From: Apiotrichum sp. Y4204
Taxonomy: Eukaryota; Basidiomycota; Tremellomycetes; Trichosporonales; Trichosporonaceae
Assembly (NCBI GenBank): GCA_025531455.1
Contig: JAMYHL010000031.1
Span: 62,001 to 126,000, forward strand
Reading direction: 5' to 3'
Length of the DNA stretch: 64,000 bases
Under the pieces are notes generated by a model. It was not told the origin of the DNA. It made no database searches and saw nothing but the letters and a program-made list of their open reading frames with translations. Positions within the stretch are counted from its first letter, which is position 1. Every line of letters starts with the position of its first letter. Positions 32,209 through 43,213 of this stretch are shown piece after piece. A program made the translations under genes and the position numbers.

Positions 32209-34280
32209 ATGTGTTGCTCAGCCGACTGGAAGCGCGAGGTCGTGCAGGACTACAAGGTGCGTTTGCTTCGTGTTTGCCAAGCGGCGCAGTTTTATTTGCA
32301 GCATGGTTCCGAAACGGCGGAGACTAGTCCGGAGAACCTTGTCGCCGTGTCCTGAACGCGTCTCGGCCAGCACCTCTGGCGTGCCTGTTACGGCATCGAG
32401 GGATCCGAGGTGCATGCAACACGAGGATCCACCCCCGCACAAGCCATGGACCTCGATGGCCGACCATGCCCGCGATGGCATCGGCATCACGCATATCGCG
32501 AAGCTTGACGCGTCTTGTGGTCTTGTGCTGCTGACTCCCCTAATGGCTGTGCTGACACGGGCCTCGTAGTGGGAGTATGTCGACGTCACCCAATTCCGCA
32601 AGACAAACCTCTCGACGCGGCTGCGCTACTCGCTCATCTACATCTGCCTCTTTCGTGACCTAGCGATTATCGGCCTGGACGTCTTCACCTGTGTGACGAT
32701 GATTATCAGTGACGGGGTGGGTGCAGCATGGCAGTACGATAAACTAATCCCCCAGTGGAAGAGCGCCGTGTTCAAGAGGTGTCAGGGCGTTGGCAACGAC
32801 ACCTGCTCCTGGGTCAAGTTTGACATTGCACGTTGGGTCTTTGTCGGCTGCATCTTCTTTTCGTTTCTGCTGTATGCGTACGAGATTTACAAGGCTCGCC
32901 AAGTGGTACTCTCCAGCGACATCTCGTATGCGTACACGAACGTCATGGCAAACGACTGGTTCTCGATGAAGGACTACAACAAGTTCTGTCTCTTCTGCCG
33001 TCTCGGTGCCTCGAAGAAGAAAAAGGACACCATTTCTTTCTTCGTCTTCTTCAGTTTCAAGAGTGGGTCTTGAGAGTCGACAGAGCATGCTGACCACAGA
33101 CTGGAAGCGCATTCTGCTGGCCGACGGTCCCCGCCAGTGCATCAACGGCATTCTCCTGTTTCTTGTCGCAAAGTCGCTCGGATTTACAACCGAATGGGAC
33201 AAGCTCTCGCAGTACTGGGACGACTCGACCGTCACACTTCTCCTGCTGCTTGCTATGCTTACTACCATCGCTCTTTTCCTCATTTCGTTCCTCCAGCTTG
33301 TCATCGCCTCCGTCCTCTACATCCCCCTCTTGTTCTACATTCAGGGCAACCTCAAGGAGTATGTCTGCCACAAGGTCGACAAGCGCATGGGCCACATCAT
33401 GAAGACCATGCTGAAGCAGCGCTTCAACCGCGCCATCGAGTTTGAGAAGAAGCTCGCACAGGGCGAGACTATCACAAACGCAAAGGGCGAGGTCGTGCAC
33501 GCCTCGCTCCTCCAGCCAACCCTTCCAGTCATCACCCTCGACGATGACAAGGGTGCGGCTCGCGACCCATACCAGCGTTCCCTCACACCCCCGAGCCGGC
33601 CCATGACCCCCATTGGACGTCCAATGTCTCCTGCGAATGGACGCCCGATGACACCTGGAAATGGACGTCCCATGCAAGCCCCCGCATTCCGCTCTGCGTC
33701 GCCTGCACCACAATGGGGCGCCCAGCCGGCCTTCCCACCGCAGATGCCGGCTCCGCCACCGATAATGACTCCGGCACCGATAATGGCTCCAGCACCTGCG
33801 CCTTCATCCATGTCTTGCGCCCCCGATAACGATATGACCTCCCTCGAGGCCGAGATGACCGAGATGGACATACTCGACGCCTACTCTGACGACCAAAACT
33901 CGTGGGACGACCACTCGTCGCATCACGGCCACAGCGGCGGGTTCTTTGCGGGCTCGCAGCACGGCCACGGCCAAGCTAGCCATCACGGACATGGATTCCT
34001 CCATGGCCTGCGCTCCCAGCACGGTCACGACGCATCGCAGGTGTCGCTCCTCGGCAGTGCTGCGCCCATGGGCCATTCTGCGCCAGCGTTCCCCGAACCC
34101 TCGCTCGTGGCACCGATGCACCGCGTGCCCCCTCGTCGCGCCTACCCCGACGTCATGTACAGCGATGTCTCGTCCGAGCGCGCAATACCGTACGACGCGC
34201 TGTCGGCCCACTCGGCACAAACTCCATACATCCCGCCGCCGGCGCCGCGGCCTCCACACGCACAGGACCACGGATGGTGA
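32209..34280 (+). CDS. KCH1: Kch1/Prm6-type low-affinity potassium transporter
   Basis: Four exons (32209-32256, 32570-32716, 32756-33062, 33100-34280) encode 560 residues. The conserved N-terminal half shows the fungal Kch1 pattern: ADWKREVVQDYK, WEYVDVTQFRKTNLSTRLRY, TM1 LIYICLFRDLAIIGLDVF, WKSAVFKRCQGV, TM2 WVFVGCIFFSFLLYAYEIYK, SSDISYAYTNVMANDWFSMK, a segment around ILLADGPRQCINGILLFLV, and two further TM segments (LLLLLAMLTTIALFLISFL, VIASVLYIPLLFYI). In yeast, Kch1 proteins carry K+ influx needed for Ca2+ signalling during pheromone response. The C-terminal half is low-complexity: GRPMTP-type repeats and a His/Gly/Ser-rich stretch (SQHGHGQASHHGHG). Intron 1 is 313 nt; intron 2 is 39 nt, in frame and stop-free, so both isoforms are translatable. 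Confidence 0.8.
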
Positions 34281-35666
34281 CGATGACTTAGACTATACTC
34301 TACATTTTGGCACTCTCTATTACTTTTTTTTTCGCATGTATTGATCCTGGAGCTCGCATCTAATCACAGTCGCGTGGGGGTCACGATCACATGGGCGGAA
34401 GTTGCCAGGAAACAATTTCGTCTGTCGATTCGAATGGTCCGCGCGTCGAAACATGGCGGCAAAGGGTCCCCCAGGGTTCTGGGCAAGACAAGACAAAGGG
34501 GGTTCCAGGGCAACAAACGACAGCCACGCCAAACCTTAGTCGTCGCCAGAAGACAGACCAACAACGCGAGTTCGAGGTCATCGATCACGGAGGAACCAAA
34601 GATCCTTTCAGGCTATCCATTAAGATCCTGGATGAGATGAGGGAGAGGGGTTGTGTCCGATCTCTCCAAGACCTGAAGACCTGAGGGACTGACCGTGTCC
34701 ACGCCGAACAATGCTGCACCTGACTTTTAATAATGGAAGAGAAATCCGCAGCCCGAGGTGCCTGTTGATGTTTGCACCTCGCAACGGCCCCAGATACTCA
34801 TCTATCATCCATCAGTCAGACTGTGAGAACAGGAACGCACAATGTGACATTACACGATCATTACGTTGTCTTGTGCGTGTTGTTCTCCTATTCTCCGTGC
34901 ATTCGCCCCCGCACTGCGCACTGCCTCTTGTGGTTGCCGTTGCGGAATGGCGCGCCAACCTTGATTCTTGTCCTTGATCTAGTGCGAGCTACCGGTATTC
35001 TACTGGTACTAGTTACTACACGGGGGGAGGAGCTTGGGACACTGTGCGAGAGACTACAGAGCTTGTATGTCTCTGTGACAACTGCTGGCTACTCATTACT
35101 CGTTGCTCACTACTCGCCGCCCATCTCGCGCCGTGTCTCCACCCTCCCCGCGCGCGATTCTCCCTCGCCAGCGACCACGTCTACTCTCCATCGCGAACCC
35201 CTTGGCGCCGTGTCTCCGCCAGCCAAAGGAACCCAAGCCCCACGCCATCTGACCTTGGCACCGCCAGCGGCTGGCCTCGTGCGCGCGCCTCGCCACGAGC
35301 TCGACTCAAACTCACCCGGTCGCCACCGCCACCGCCGTGCCGCATGTCCCCTCCCTCGCCCTGACGCGGCTGCTGCACGGTCCCATTCTGTCGCAGCCTG
35401 CAACCGAGTTCCCAGCTCGTAGGCTGCTAGCTCCGTGCTCGAGAGGAAGAGGTATCCTGCTCAAAGACGTCCCTAGGTCTGAGGCAAGCAGCGAGCGATT
35501 ATCGTGCCTCGACGCCTTGAAGCCTCGCAGCCTCGCATTAGTGCTCGGGCGCGCCATCGTCACATCCACACGGCCATATGCCCATATCCCTCATCTCATC
35601 TCCATCTCTTTCTCGTCTGCTCACAACCTACCACTCCTCCTTGTCCGTTTCCTCCCTCCTATATCC
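34281..35666. other. Intergenic region
   Basis: About 1.4 kb between two plus-strand genes. It probably contains the Kch1-like 3' untranslated region, an oligo-T run (34324-34331) and the promoter and pyrimidine-rich leader of the next gene. No gene is supported. Confidence 0.5.
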
Positions 35667-36951
35667 ATGGCACCGTCACCGAGTCCGCCCTGGGCGTCGC
35701 CGGCCGACACGCCGATCGGCACGCCCGACAGCAGCCCTGCGCCGTCGACGCGCTTCTCGCGCGCAATGAGCGCGTTCCTCTCACGTGAGTTTTGGAGAGC
35801 TGTTCGCGAGATGGCGGCTGTGAGAATCTGGCCGAGATGGCCATCAACTCTTACTCGCATCAGACTCCGCGTTGGAGCTTCAGGCTATCCATCACAGTCC
35901 AGACAGCCACTGACCGCAGCGTTTCTTGGCCCATCGCGATATCCGCCACGCTCGCCGACGCCCAATGACCGGCAACGGTCTGTGAGCGAGGCCGGCGGCG
36001 CCGTAGGAAAGAGTGAGTCGCGTGGATGCGCGTGGAGGGGAGCTGCGTGCTGCGTGAGGGAGAAGTTTCCGTGCGCGGCACGCTCTTGTCCTCTCTGTCG
36101 GAATATGTCTTGCAACGTCGCAGTCGAGCGTGTTCTGCTGCGCGAAAGAACGCCACTTTACTATGGCACCGCACGGGCACCTCTAGTTCCCTCCGCGTCT
36201 TTGTTCCCTGCTTCCCTTTGTTCTTCTCGAGAGCTCGAGCTCTCTCGAACGATAAGACACCAGTTGCCGCCGCACGATACCCCCGACCGTCTACTGACGC
36301 ACAGGCCGTCGGCTAAGTCGCGTGAACTGGAACGCATGGCGCAGCGTCGTCTCACTCAACACATTCGAGGAGCGCGATGGCGACGACGACAGCAGGTTCG
36401 GAGGCTTGCGTGTGCGCAACGACTCAGGAGACGATTTTGGAGGCAGCATACATCAGCGCTTGCCAGCCGAAAGGAGCATCGGCGTCGTCTCCGCCTCTCC
36501 TTCGTCCACCGACGTCAGCCTCTCCCTCCCGGTCCCGGGACCTGGCAAGACGCTGCGGCACAAGCTCTCGTTCCGGCGCGACCGCATCCCGGTGCGCACG
36601 GCCCCGCGCCGTCTCATGAGCCCAAGCATTACCATCTCCCCGCCAGCGAGCAGCGTGCGTGAGGTGCATGATGTGCCCCAGAAACGCGTATCGGCCGCAC
36701 CGCCACGCATCCTCCTCTCCGACTTTGGGTTCGTCCGCGACGGACCGCCCACGCCCCCGCTGGTTCGCGCGCCGACCCCACCACGCATCGAACTCAGCCT
36801 CATTGATTCGGATTTCAACTTTGAGTTCTCGGCCCTCACTGTGCCCGAGGAGGACGAGCCAGACCTCGAGTACCAGCAGAAGCAGCGTAATCGCGACAGC
36901 CTGCGTCTCACTACGGCAGCGTACCGTCGCCGCAGTCTGACGATTAGCTAG
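35667..36951 (+). CDS. Uncharacterised Ser/Pro-rich, probably disordered protein
   Basis: Three exons (35667-35784, 35920-36012, 36305-36951) encode 285 residues with consistent phases. I do not recognise a family. The N-terminus is Ser/Pro-rich (MAPSPSPPWASPADTPIGTP) and contains many SP/TP sites. The middle has an Arg-rich RLSRVNWNAW segment and KLSFRRDRIPVRTAPRRL. The C-terminus carries ILLSDFGFVRDGPPTPPL, ELSLIDSDFNFEFSALTV and an acidic EEDEPDLEYQQKQR before ending RRSLTIS. The absence of hydrophobic segments or a signal peptide suggests a cytosolic or nuclear regulatory phosphoprotein (inference). Exon 3 could conceivably be extended differently at its 5' end, but the chosen CAG acceptor restores frame. 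Confidence 0.62.
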
Positions 36952-37210
36952 AAGAGGGACAGTGGACTTGGGCAGAAGCACCCCGTTGTATGTATATTCG
37001 TTATATTATTATCTTTATCTGTTGGTGGGTGTCGTGTCCGTACCTGGTGCGTGGCCTTAGAAAGCATAGCCACTATGACCCCCCACCTTGAACGTGAGCT
37101 GGTCAGTATTGAAATGTCTCGTCATCTTCAATCGCACTGCTTTGCACATTTACAAAAGCTGCATCTATTGTCGTCTACTCGCCCTAGGCAGAGTCCTTGT
37201 TGGAATTCGT

Positions 37211-37840
37211 CTAGCCGAGGATAGGGCGACCCTTCTGCTTCCGAACCATCTTTTCCGACACCTTCCTCATCTCCGCTATCCGCCTCCGCTCCTCTTCCGT
37301 GCTACCCTTACCCTTCAGCCGAGGATGGGTGGTGTGGGCGTCTACACCGTCCTCGCCGACCTCGCCCTCCTCGATGGGAACGAGCGCCGCGATCACCGCC
37401 ATGACGGTCTTTTGGTTCGTCCTCGTAAGGCCTTTGCGGCGCAGCATGATGTCAATCGCCTTGTTGATGTCGGCGATGGGGAGGTGTTCGATCACGTCGA
37501 GCTGTTTATTCCCGTTTCTGACCGGAGGACGCTTGCTCACGTTTATGGGCCGGCCCTTGCGGAACTTGGGGTTCCTCCCCAGCTTTGGGGATAACTTTGT
37601 CCGCGGCTTGTCCGATCCCGTTGCGGTAGGCTGACCTGTGGTCAAGCTAACAGTCGTGGTGGCATGGCCCTTCTCGGAGGAAACCGTGTCGCCTCGGCCC
37701 GCAGTCAGCGTCGCGGTGGGCTTTGCAGAGTCGGATTCGCCGGCCGACCCCAGCGATGTGGAAGCTTTCGTCGCCCCGTCTGGGACTGCGGCTGCGGCCC
37801 CAAGGAATGCGAGGAGGAGGTATGCGACTGGAAAGCGCAT
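37211..37840 (-). CDS. Uncharacterised small secreted basic protein
   Basis: Single exon of 210 codons. The start at 37840 is chosen because it opens a clear signal peptide (MRFPVAYLLLAFLGAAAAVP); the longer frame upstream does not. The mature protein begins Ser/Thr-rich (KASTSLGSAGESDSAKPTAT, probably O-glycosylated). It then becomes strongly basic (KLSPKLGRNPKFRKGRPINV), with a helical section LDVIEHLPIADINKAIDIML and a Lys/Arg-rich C-terminus. No TM segment or GPI signal follows. There are no cysteines in the mature part, unlike many effector-type small secreted proteins. A TATA-like TATATATA lies about 130 bp upstream. The function is unknown. Confidence 0.66.
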   Translation of the reverse strand: MRFPVAYLLLAFLGAAAAVPDGATKASTSLGSAGESDSAKPTATLTAGRGDTVSSEKGHATTTVSLTTGQPTATGSDKPRTKLSPKLGRNPKFRKGRPINVSKRPPVRNGNKQLDVIEHLPIADINKAIDIMLRRKGLTRTNQKTVMAVIAALVPIEEGEVGEDGVDAHTTHPRLKGKGSTEEERRRIAEMRKVSEKMVRKQKGRPILG

Positions 37841-38812
37841 CGCGGTAAGAGTAGAGTAGGTTTGAAGGTTGGGTTGAGTCCTCGGAAGGCTTTGCAATGT
37901 TACGGTGTTGTTGAAGACTGATGCTACTGTTGAGTTGTTGTTGACGATGGGAGGTGATAGCCAGACATCGTCTATATATACCCTTTTTCAGGCGCTGCAG
38001 CATTAGTGAGGGCTTGAGGCCAAGTAGTGGTGAGCTGGTAAAGTCAGTGGTCAGCGGTCAGTGGTTAGTGGTCAGTGGTACGTGCAGGATGGATGTGAAC
38101 AAACGAAACGCACTCGACGGACGCACGACTAGAGGCGATGAGAAGGATGTGAAGTGTGACCCCGGGCAGCGCACAATATCGCCGGAGTGGAGTGTTGGGC
38201 TGAAAGGGTCTAGACTGGTTGTACTGTGGTACTGTGGACGAGCTGATACGTCGGAGACAAGGGTGCAGGATGCACAAAAAGCAGCATCTTCGGACACAAG
38301 TTGGTCAAGAGACCGGAATTTGAGTGTCCTTGACTGGAATGTTCGTTGCTTTGGATCTTTGGAACATGCATTGCTGCAAGGGGCAACACTGGTGTGCATC
38401 AGTAAAGCTGCCGAGCTGCGCGCGCTGCGCGAGCTGGGGAGGTGGGGACACGCGACGGCACATGTCAGGGGACGCGATCCTAGACAGCGGACACTGTAAC
38501 TGCACCGCCTTTTATAAAGAGAAATGTCAAAACTGCCCGAGCTGCATGCAAGATCGCAAGACTCGGCACATACAGTAGTACTCACTTGCATCTGATAGAA
38601 AGCTGAGTCTGCGAGGGGCTTTCCAGCTCTGCGGTACTGGCGACCACTTCGGAGCCCGGAACCCAAGGGGGGCTCTAACGGCATCGCCCATCCATACTGT
38701 CCCCTCACCCAGCACGTCCACCGCAATATGAGTTCGTCGTCAGTGCCTCCACAGCATGTCCCGACTGAGAGGGACAAGGACAAGCTCAAACACGCATCAT
38801 GCGATGCATCCC
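37841..38812. other. Intergenic region upstream of the small secreted protein
   Basis: Holds the secreted-protein promoter (TATA-like sequence at 37973-37980, minus strand), a short GGTCAGTGG-type repeated segment at 38046-38080, and the 3' end of the DUF676 gene. No gene is supported. Confidence 0.5.
37973..37980 (-). promoter_or_regulatory. TATA-like box of the small secreted protein gene
   Basis: TATATATA on the minus strand about 133 bp upstream of the start codon at 37840. Confidence 0.45.
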
Positions 38813-40586
38813 CTACGGCTCGGCGCGCTCCCTGGCAGCAATACTAGCAGCAACGACACGCCCTGCCCAGTCGCGCACGACCTGCCGCCCAGCATCCTGC
38901 CACGCCCATTTTGGATTGCGCGCGTTGCGCGCAATAATCACCGCGTGCGCGTTGAACGCCGAGGGAAACCACGCGACGACGCGCTGCAGCGGCAGCGCGG
39001 AGAGGTGCGCGGCCATCGAATGCTGCAGCGGCGTGAGGACCGGCTGTGACGCTGCGGCTGGGGGCGCGAGCTGCGGCGTGCTTGCCCCGGTGTGCGTGCC
39101 GTCCTCATCCACCGAGCCGTAGCCTACCACTTCGCCCTCCTCCACCTCGAGAAGCAGGCGCCGGTCGCCCGTCTGGTACACCCTTAGGCGCTGCGATGAC
39201 TGGAAGGAGTGGTACGCAAATGTGATTGCCCTAGGGTCAGCCATGGAGGTTATCTCGACTTACACAAAGCTGAAGAAGATTGGGAGAAGAAGAGGAACGA
39301 GCGGGAAGAGCGCCTGCTGTCAGCTGCAATCTCGCGGCTGCTCACATAGCGGAATATCCCCGGATATTTGAGGTAAAGCACGGGCGGGAACCACGGTCTC
39401 TGCGCATGCAAACCCGTCGCATTCGGCAGCGACGCCTGTCGTTCGGCCGTGCCGTTCGTGGAGGGCGGCATCGCGCGGGCGGGAGCCATCTCCGGCTCTC
39501 GCTCCTCGCTCGGGGTCAAATCCGGGCTCGGGTCGAGGGTGCATAGATCCTCGACCGCCTCGGCGTCCGGATCCGCATTCGCCCAGCTGCACACCAGGTG
39601 CCCGTCCACCTCGACATGTACGTGCGGCCGGCCGTCGACGACCACCTCGTGGTCAACAAATGGATCGTGCGTGCATATCGCCGCAGTGCAGTACGGCACC
39701 GTGAGGTCGTTGACGCCGTTCGCGAAGATTGTGATGTTGCGGAATAGGGACAACGCGCGCACGTAGATGCGGTCTGGAGTAAGCACCACTTCATACAACA
39801 AGTCTCACCAGGATGCGCCATGATGGCGAGAAGCGGGCTCCCCCGGTCCGTATCAAGGCAGTACAGCTGCTGTCCGGTACGCGAGAAGAGACGGCGTCCA
39901 AGGGCGTGCAGCCACTGGCTGCGCCACGACCCGTAGCGGAGCACACCGAGGTGCGGTGTCGCGATGGTCGCAAAGGCTGCGGGGGCGTGTTTGCTAAAGA
40001 ACGAGGGTGTCCGCGCGTGCAGCTGGCCGACGAGGGCGCGTGCGATGAGGCCCCCGAGAGAGTATCCCGTCTGGCGGTTAGAGGCGCCATGCAAGTCCGA
40101 CTCACGATGCTGATTGCCGCGACGCGACGATTCTCACCCTCGATGCGTGCGACTTCGGCGTCAAGCTGCTGTCAGAACAGCCTGAAGAAGGGTACCCACC
40201 TCCTCGGCCACGCGTTGGGCGTTCACATCGATCCCGTCCCACGTCCGCGCGGCGACATAGCTCTTTGCGTTCAGCACGACAAGGGCAAGGTCGGGCCGCG
40301 CCGCCGCCGCCTCCGCCGCTGCAGACTGTACTCTTTCCTCATCCCCATCTCCGCTCGCCCCGCTCGCTCCGCCCGCATCCCCGTTGTGCACCGCCGCGAG
40401 CTCTTCCTCCAGACACCACAGGTTCGCGGGCGAGCCGTACAGCCCGTGCAGGAGGAGCACGAGGTGCACGTCGCGCGTGTCGGGTTCCTCATCGCTTGCC
40501 AGGATGGTCTCTGGCCGTGGCCCCTCGACCGCAACGCTTATTGGACCGTCGTCGCCCAGCAGCGCTGCTTCTTCGGTATCCGACAT
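38813..40586 (-). CDS. DUF676 (ROG1-like) serine esterase / lipase
   Basis: Six exons (40586-40200, 40168-40106, 40070-39809, 39773-39346, 39313-39264, 39230-38813) encode about 535 residues. The alpha/beta-hydrolase core shows VHLVLLLHGLYGSPANLW (oxyanion-hole LLHGL), a short exon ending AAISI, and the nucleophile elbow TGYSLGGLI (G-x-S-x-G). Then come PHLGVLRYGSW and ITIFANGVNDLTVPY, where the Asp is a plausible triad member, with HDPFVDHEVVVDG downstream. The penultimate exon encodes a hydrophobic ALFPLVPLLLPIFFSFVAIT membrane-anchoring segment. This order fits fungal DUF676 lipases such as yeast Rog1 and Lpl1. Substrate and organelle are unknown. The exon-2 acceptor is a CAGCAG (NAGNAG) site, so one Gln may be variably included. 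Confidence 0.82.
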
Positions 40587-41473
40587 GGTGAGTGGCAAGT
40601 TGCAACAGCGCGACTGATCAGACTTTTGCGTATCAACTGCGTACCACGCACTCCACCGCGTCGACCTCGCCGTCGGACATTGTCGGTGACGTCGTGGCAA
40701 CAACGTCGGCCGTCGGACCGTGACGACCACGCGGATGTCTCGAGAGGAGCTCGTGAAAAACAGAACCCCCCACCCCCCAGCGTTCCTCAACGATCATGTT
40801 CCTCACCGAGTTGACGCTCTTCCACTTCCATTGTCTCTCAAACACCCATGATAGCACAAGGAAAGCATCTACAAGCACTGCTGGAGGTGAAACAAAGTCT
40901 CCATATTGAGCTGTTGGCACATATTTGTGAACTGGGCCCCGAGTCTCGCACAGTCGATCATTGTCGAAGCCCAGATTGATGTTCTGTATGACATCGACGC
41001 GAACTCAATCCCGTCTGCACTCCAGTGTCGTGACCCGATTCAGAACACCAAGCACAAACACATTGTTCTCGAACTCACTCTCCGGCTGATTAACTTTTAG
41101 AACCGGAAGCTAGCTTCTCTCAGCTCCCGTCGATATGGCATGTCAGGTCGCGTAAATGGCTCGTTTCCAATGTTAAAGCTTCGGTCACTGTTCCCGGTGA
41201 GACCTGTTTGTTGGAATCACAGGCCATCTGTAGCTGGGGATACAGTCTCTTCGATACGGAGGTACGTAACATCTATAGACTCGTGAATGTCTGACTTGGT
41301 CGATGGGAACTGCTGTGTGGCGCCAAGCGGCGCTACACGACGACGAGAGAACGACACCTGGGGTGAGGCGCTCTCTTCACGACCCGCAAGTATCGTTCGG
41401 TCTTTCGCACAAGAAAGGGGACAAAATGATATAAGACTGAGTGCAACACGCGCCCGCCGCCTCACCATCCAAC
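40587..41473. other. Divergent intergenic region (DUF676 esterase / MATE-like)
   Basis: Shared promoter zone of two divergent genes. No TATA box, repeat or supported gene was seen. Confidence 0.5.
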
Positions 41474-43038
41474 ATGAGCACCAAGACCACCTCCAAAGAC
41501 GGCACACCGGATGTCCCGGTGCTAGAGTCTGATCAGCTCTCCCAAACCGAACCAGGCATGGGCAGGCGGTGGTCTCGCGATCAGTGATTCTTCTTGTGAG
41601 TCTCTTTCTAACACACAGATACCCCGGCGCGCTGTGTTTCAACCTCCTCGCCTTTGTCCTGCCGGCAGTGTATGCGACGCTCTCAAAACTATGGGTCGCG
41701 AACATCGACCCGAGCATGATCGCCACCGCCGAAATGTACACCTACATCACGACGGCAGGGGAGGTGATCAACGAGGGCCTCCCACGCGCAGCGTACAAGG
41801 TCATCGGGGACAAGACACGGCGGAAACGGACAGAAAGGGTAGGCATCGCGCTAGCCATGATCGCCTTCCAGGCTGCCCTGGGTCTCTTCCTCTCCACGAT
41901 CATCTGCGGAGCCGCCGCCCGCTTCGCCGACGGCTACGTTCCCGTCGAAGTCCGCGCACGTAGCGTGACCTATGTCCGCATCGCAGCGTTCTCGACGTTC
42001 TTCTCGGCAATCGACGTAGTGGTATCCACCTCTACGCGCGCGCTAGATCGCCCCGACGTCCCGCTCCTCATCTCGAGCGTAAAGACAGCACTGAACATCG
42101 TCCTCGACCTGCTCTTCCTGAGTACCGTGCGGGTCACGCGCAACGCGGACGTCAACACCCAGGTGATCATTCGCCTCGCATGTGATGCCGCAGGCGCGAT
42201 TGCCGGTCTGGCGTATTTCCTCAGCCTTGTGCGGCGCAAGCGGGACCGAGCTCCATGGGACGCAGCGGCATACCTCCGTGGTCTGCTCGCGATCGCCAAG
42301 CCGGGCGCGTACACGTTCGCAGAGTCGGCCGTCCGCAACGGGTTCTATCTCTGGCTCGTGAGCGGAATCGTGTCCCTTGGCAGCGACTACGGCCCAGTAA
42401 GTGGAGTTGACGGTCGGGACTAATCACAGGCATGGGCCATATTCAACACGATCCGGTGGGGCCTCGTCATGGTGCCGGTGTACGCGCTGGAAGCGACGAG
42501 CTCGACATTTGTCGGGCACGCGTGGGGCGCCTTCCGGGCGAGATTCGCGGGCACACAGCCAGGCTGGGCGGATATCCGCCGCCTCGCGCGCCCGGCGTTA
42601 ATCTCCGTCGGCATCGCGCTCCTCGTCGAGGTCCCGCTGTGCCTGTTCATGTCCTTTGCGGCGTGCTACCCTTTTGCGCTGTATCTCTCGCGCACGCCCG
42701 TCGTGGCGCAGATAACCGCACACATGTGGCGCTCCATCGACTGGTGCTACATCTGCTATGCGGTGACCACCCAGCTCGCGACGCTGCTCCTCGCAACTCG
42801 CCCACAGTGGTATTTAGCCCAGAGCCTGGCGGTGAACCTCCTCTGGGTCATGCCGTGGGCCATTGTTGTCCAGGTCCACGGTCTGCGTAGCGGAAACCCC
42901 TGGTTCTGGCACGCAATGGTATTTGGTGGGAGCATGGTGGTCAACTTTGTGGTTATCCTGTTTGTCATCGCGCTGTGGGCAAACCGCCTCCGTCGGCCGC
43001 GGGGCCAGCTTACGCCGGTCAGTACCCTAACTCCATGA
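41474..43038 (+). CDS. MATE-like multidrug/metabolite transporter
   Basis: Three exons (41474-41583, 41619-42396, 42430-43038) encode 498 residues. After a hydrophilic N-terminus come about 12 hydrophobic segments, including [20 protein letters not shown], a substrate-cavity-like stretch [80 protein letters not shown] and [20 protein letters not shown]. The repeated [11 protein letters not shown] / [13 protein letters not shown] layout fits the MATE/MOP exporter superfamily; I am less sure of the exact family. It is expected in the plasma or vacuolar membrane as a cation-coupled antiporter. Intron 1 (35 nt) uses the weak donor GTGATT; a stronger GTGAGT 12 bases downstream would leave an in-frame TGA, so the weak site is required for full-length protein. 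Confidence 0.62.
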
Positions 43039-43213
43039 GTTGATTGGCACGTCTGCTCCTATGCTGCTATGTAGTCCAAACCGTTTAGTATGTGAAATGA
43101 ATAAAAGTGGACGCATTATTATGTTGTAGGCATGAATCAAGATCAGTCATGGCCTTGGGTTTGTATCAGTGTCAGTAGGATTTACTGCTAAGATGCTGCA
43201 GAGCATTTCTATA

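Noticed and set aside
35337..36662. 441-codon open frame on the plus strand
   Set aside because: Shares only part of the frame of the spliced three-exon gene and reads through two clear introns; the spliced model gives a consistent C-terminus.
38510..38523. TATA-like TTTTATAAAG sequence
   Set aside because: No supported start codon or gene lies at a suitable distance on either strand.
39813..40814. 333-codon plus-strand frame
   Set aside because: Antisense to the DUF676 esterase exons, which have real motifs.
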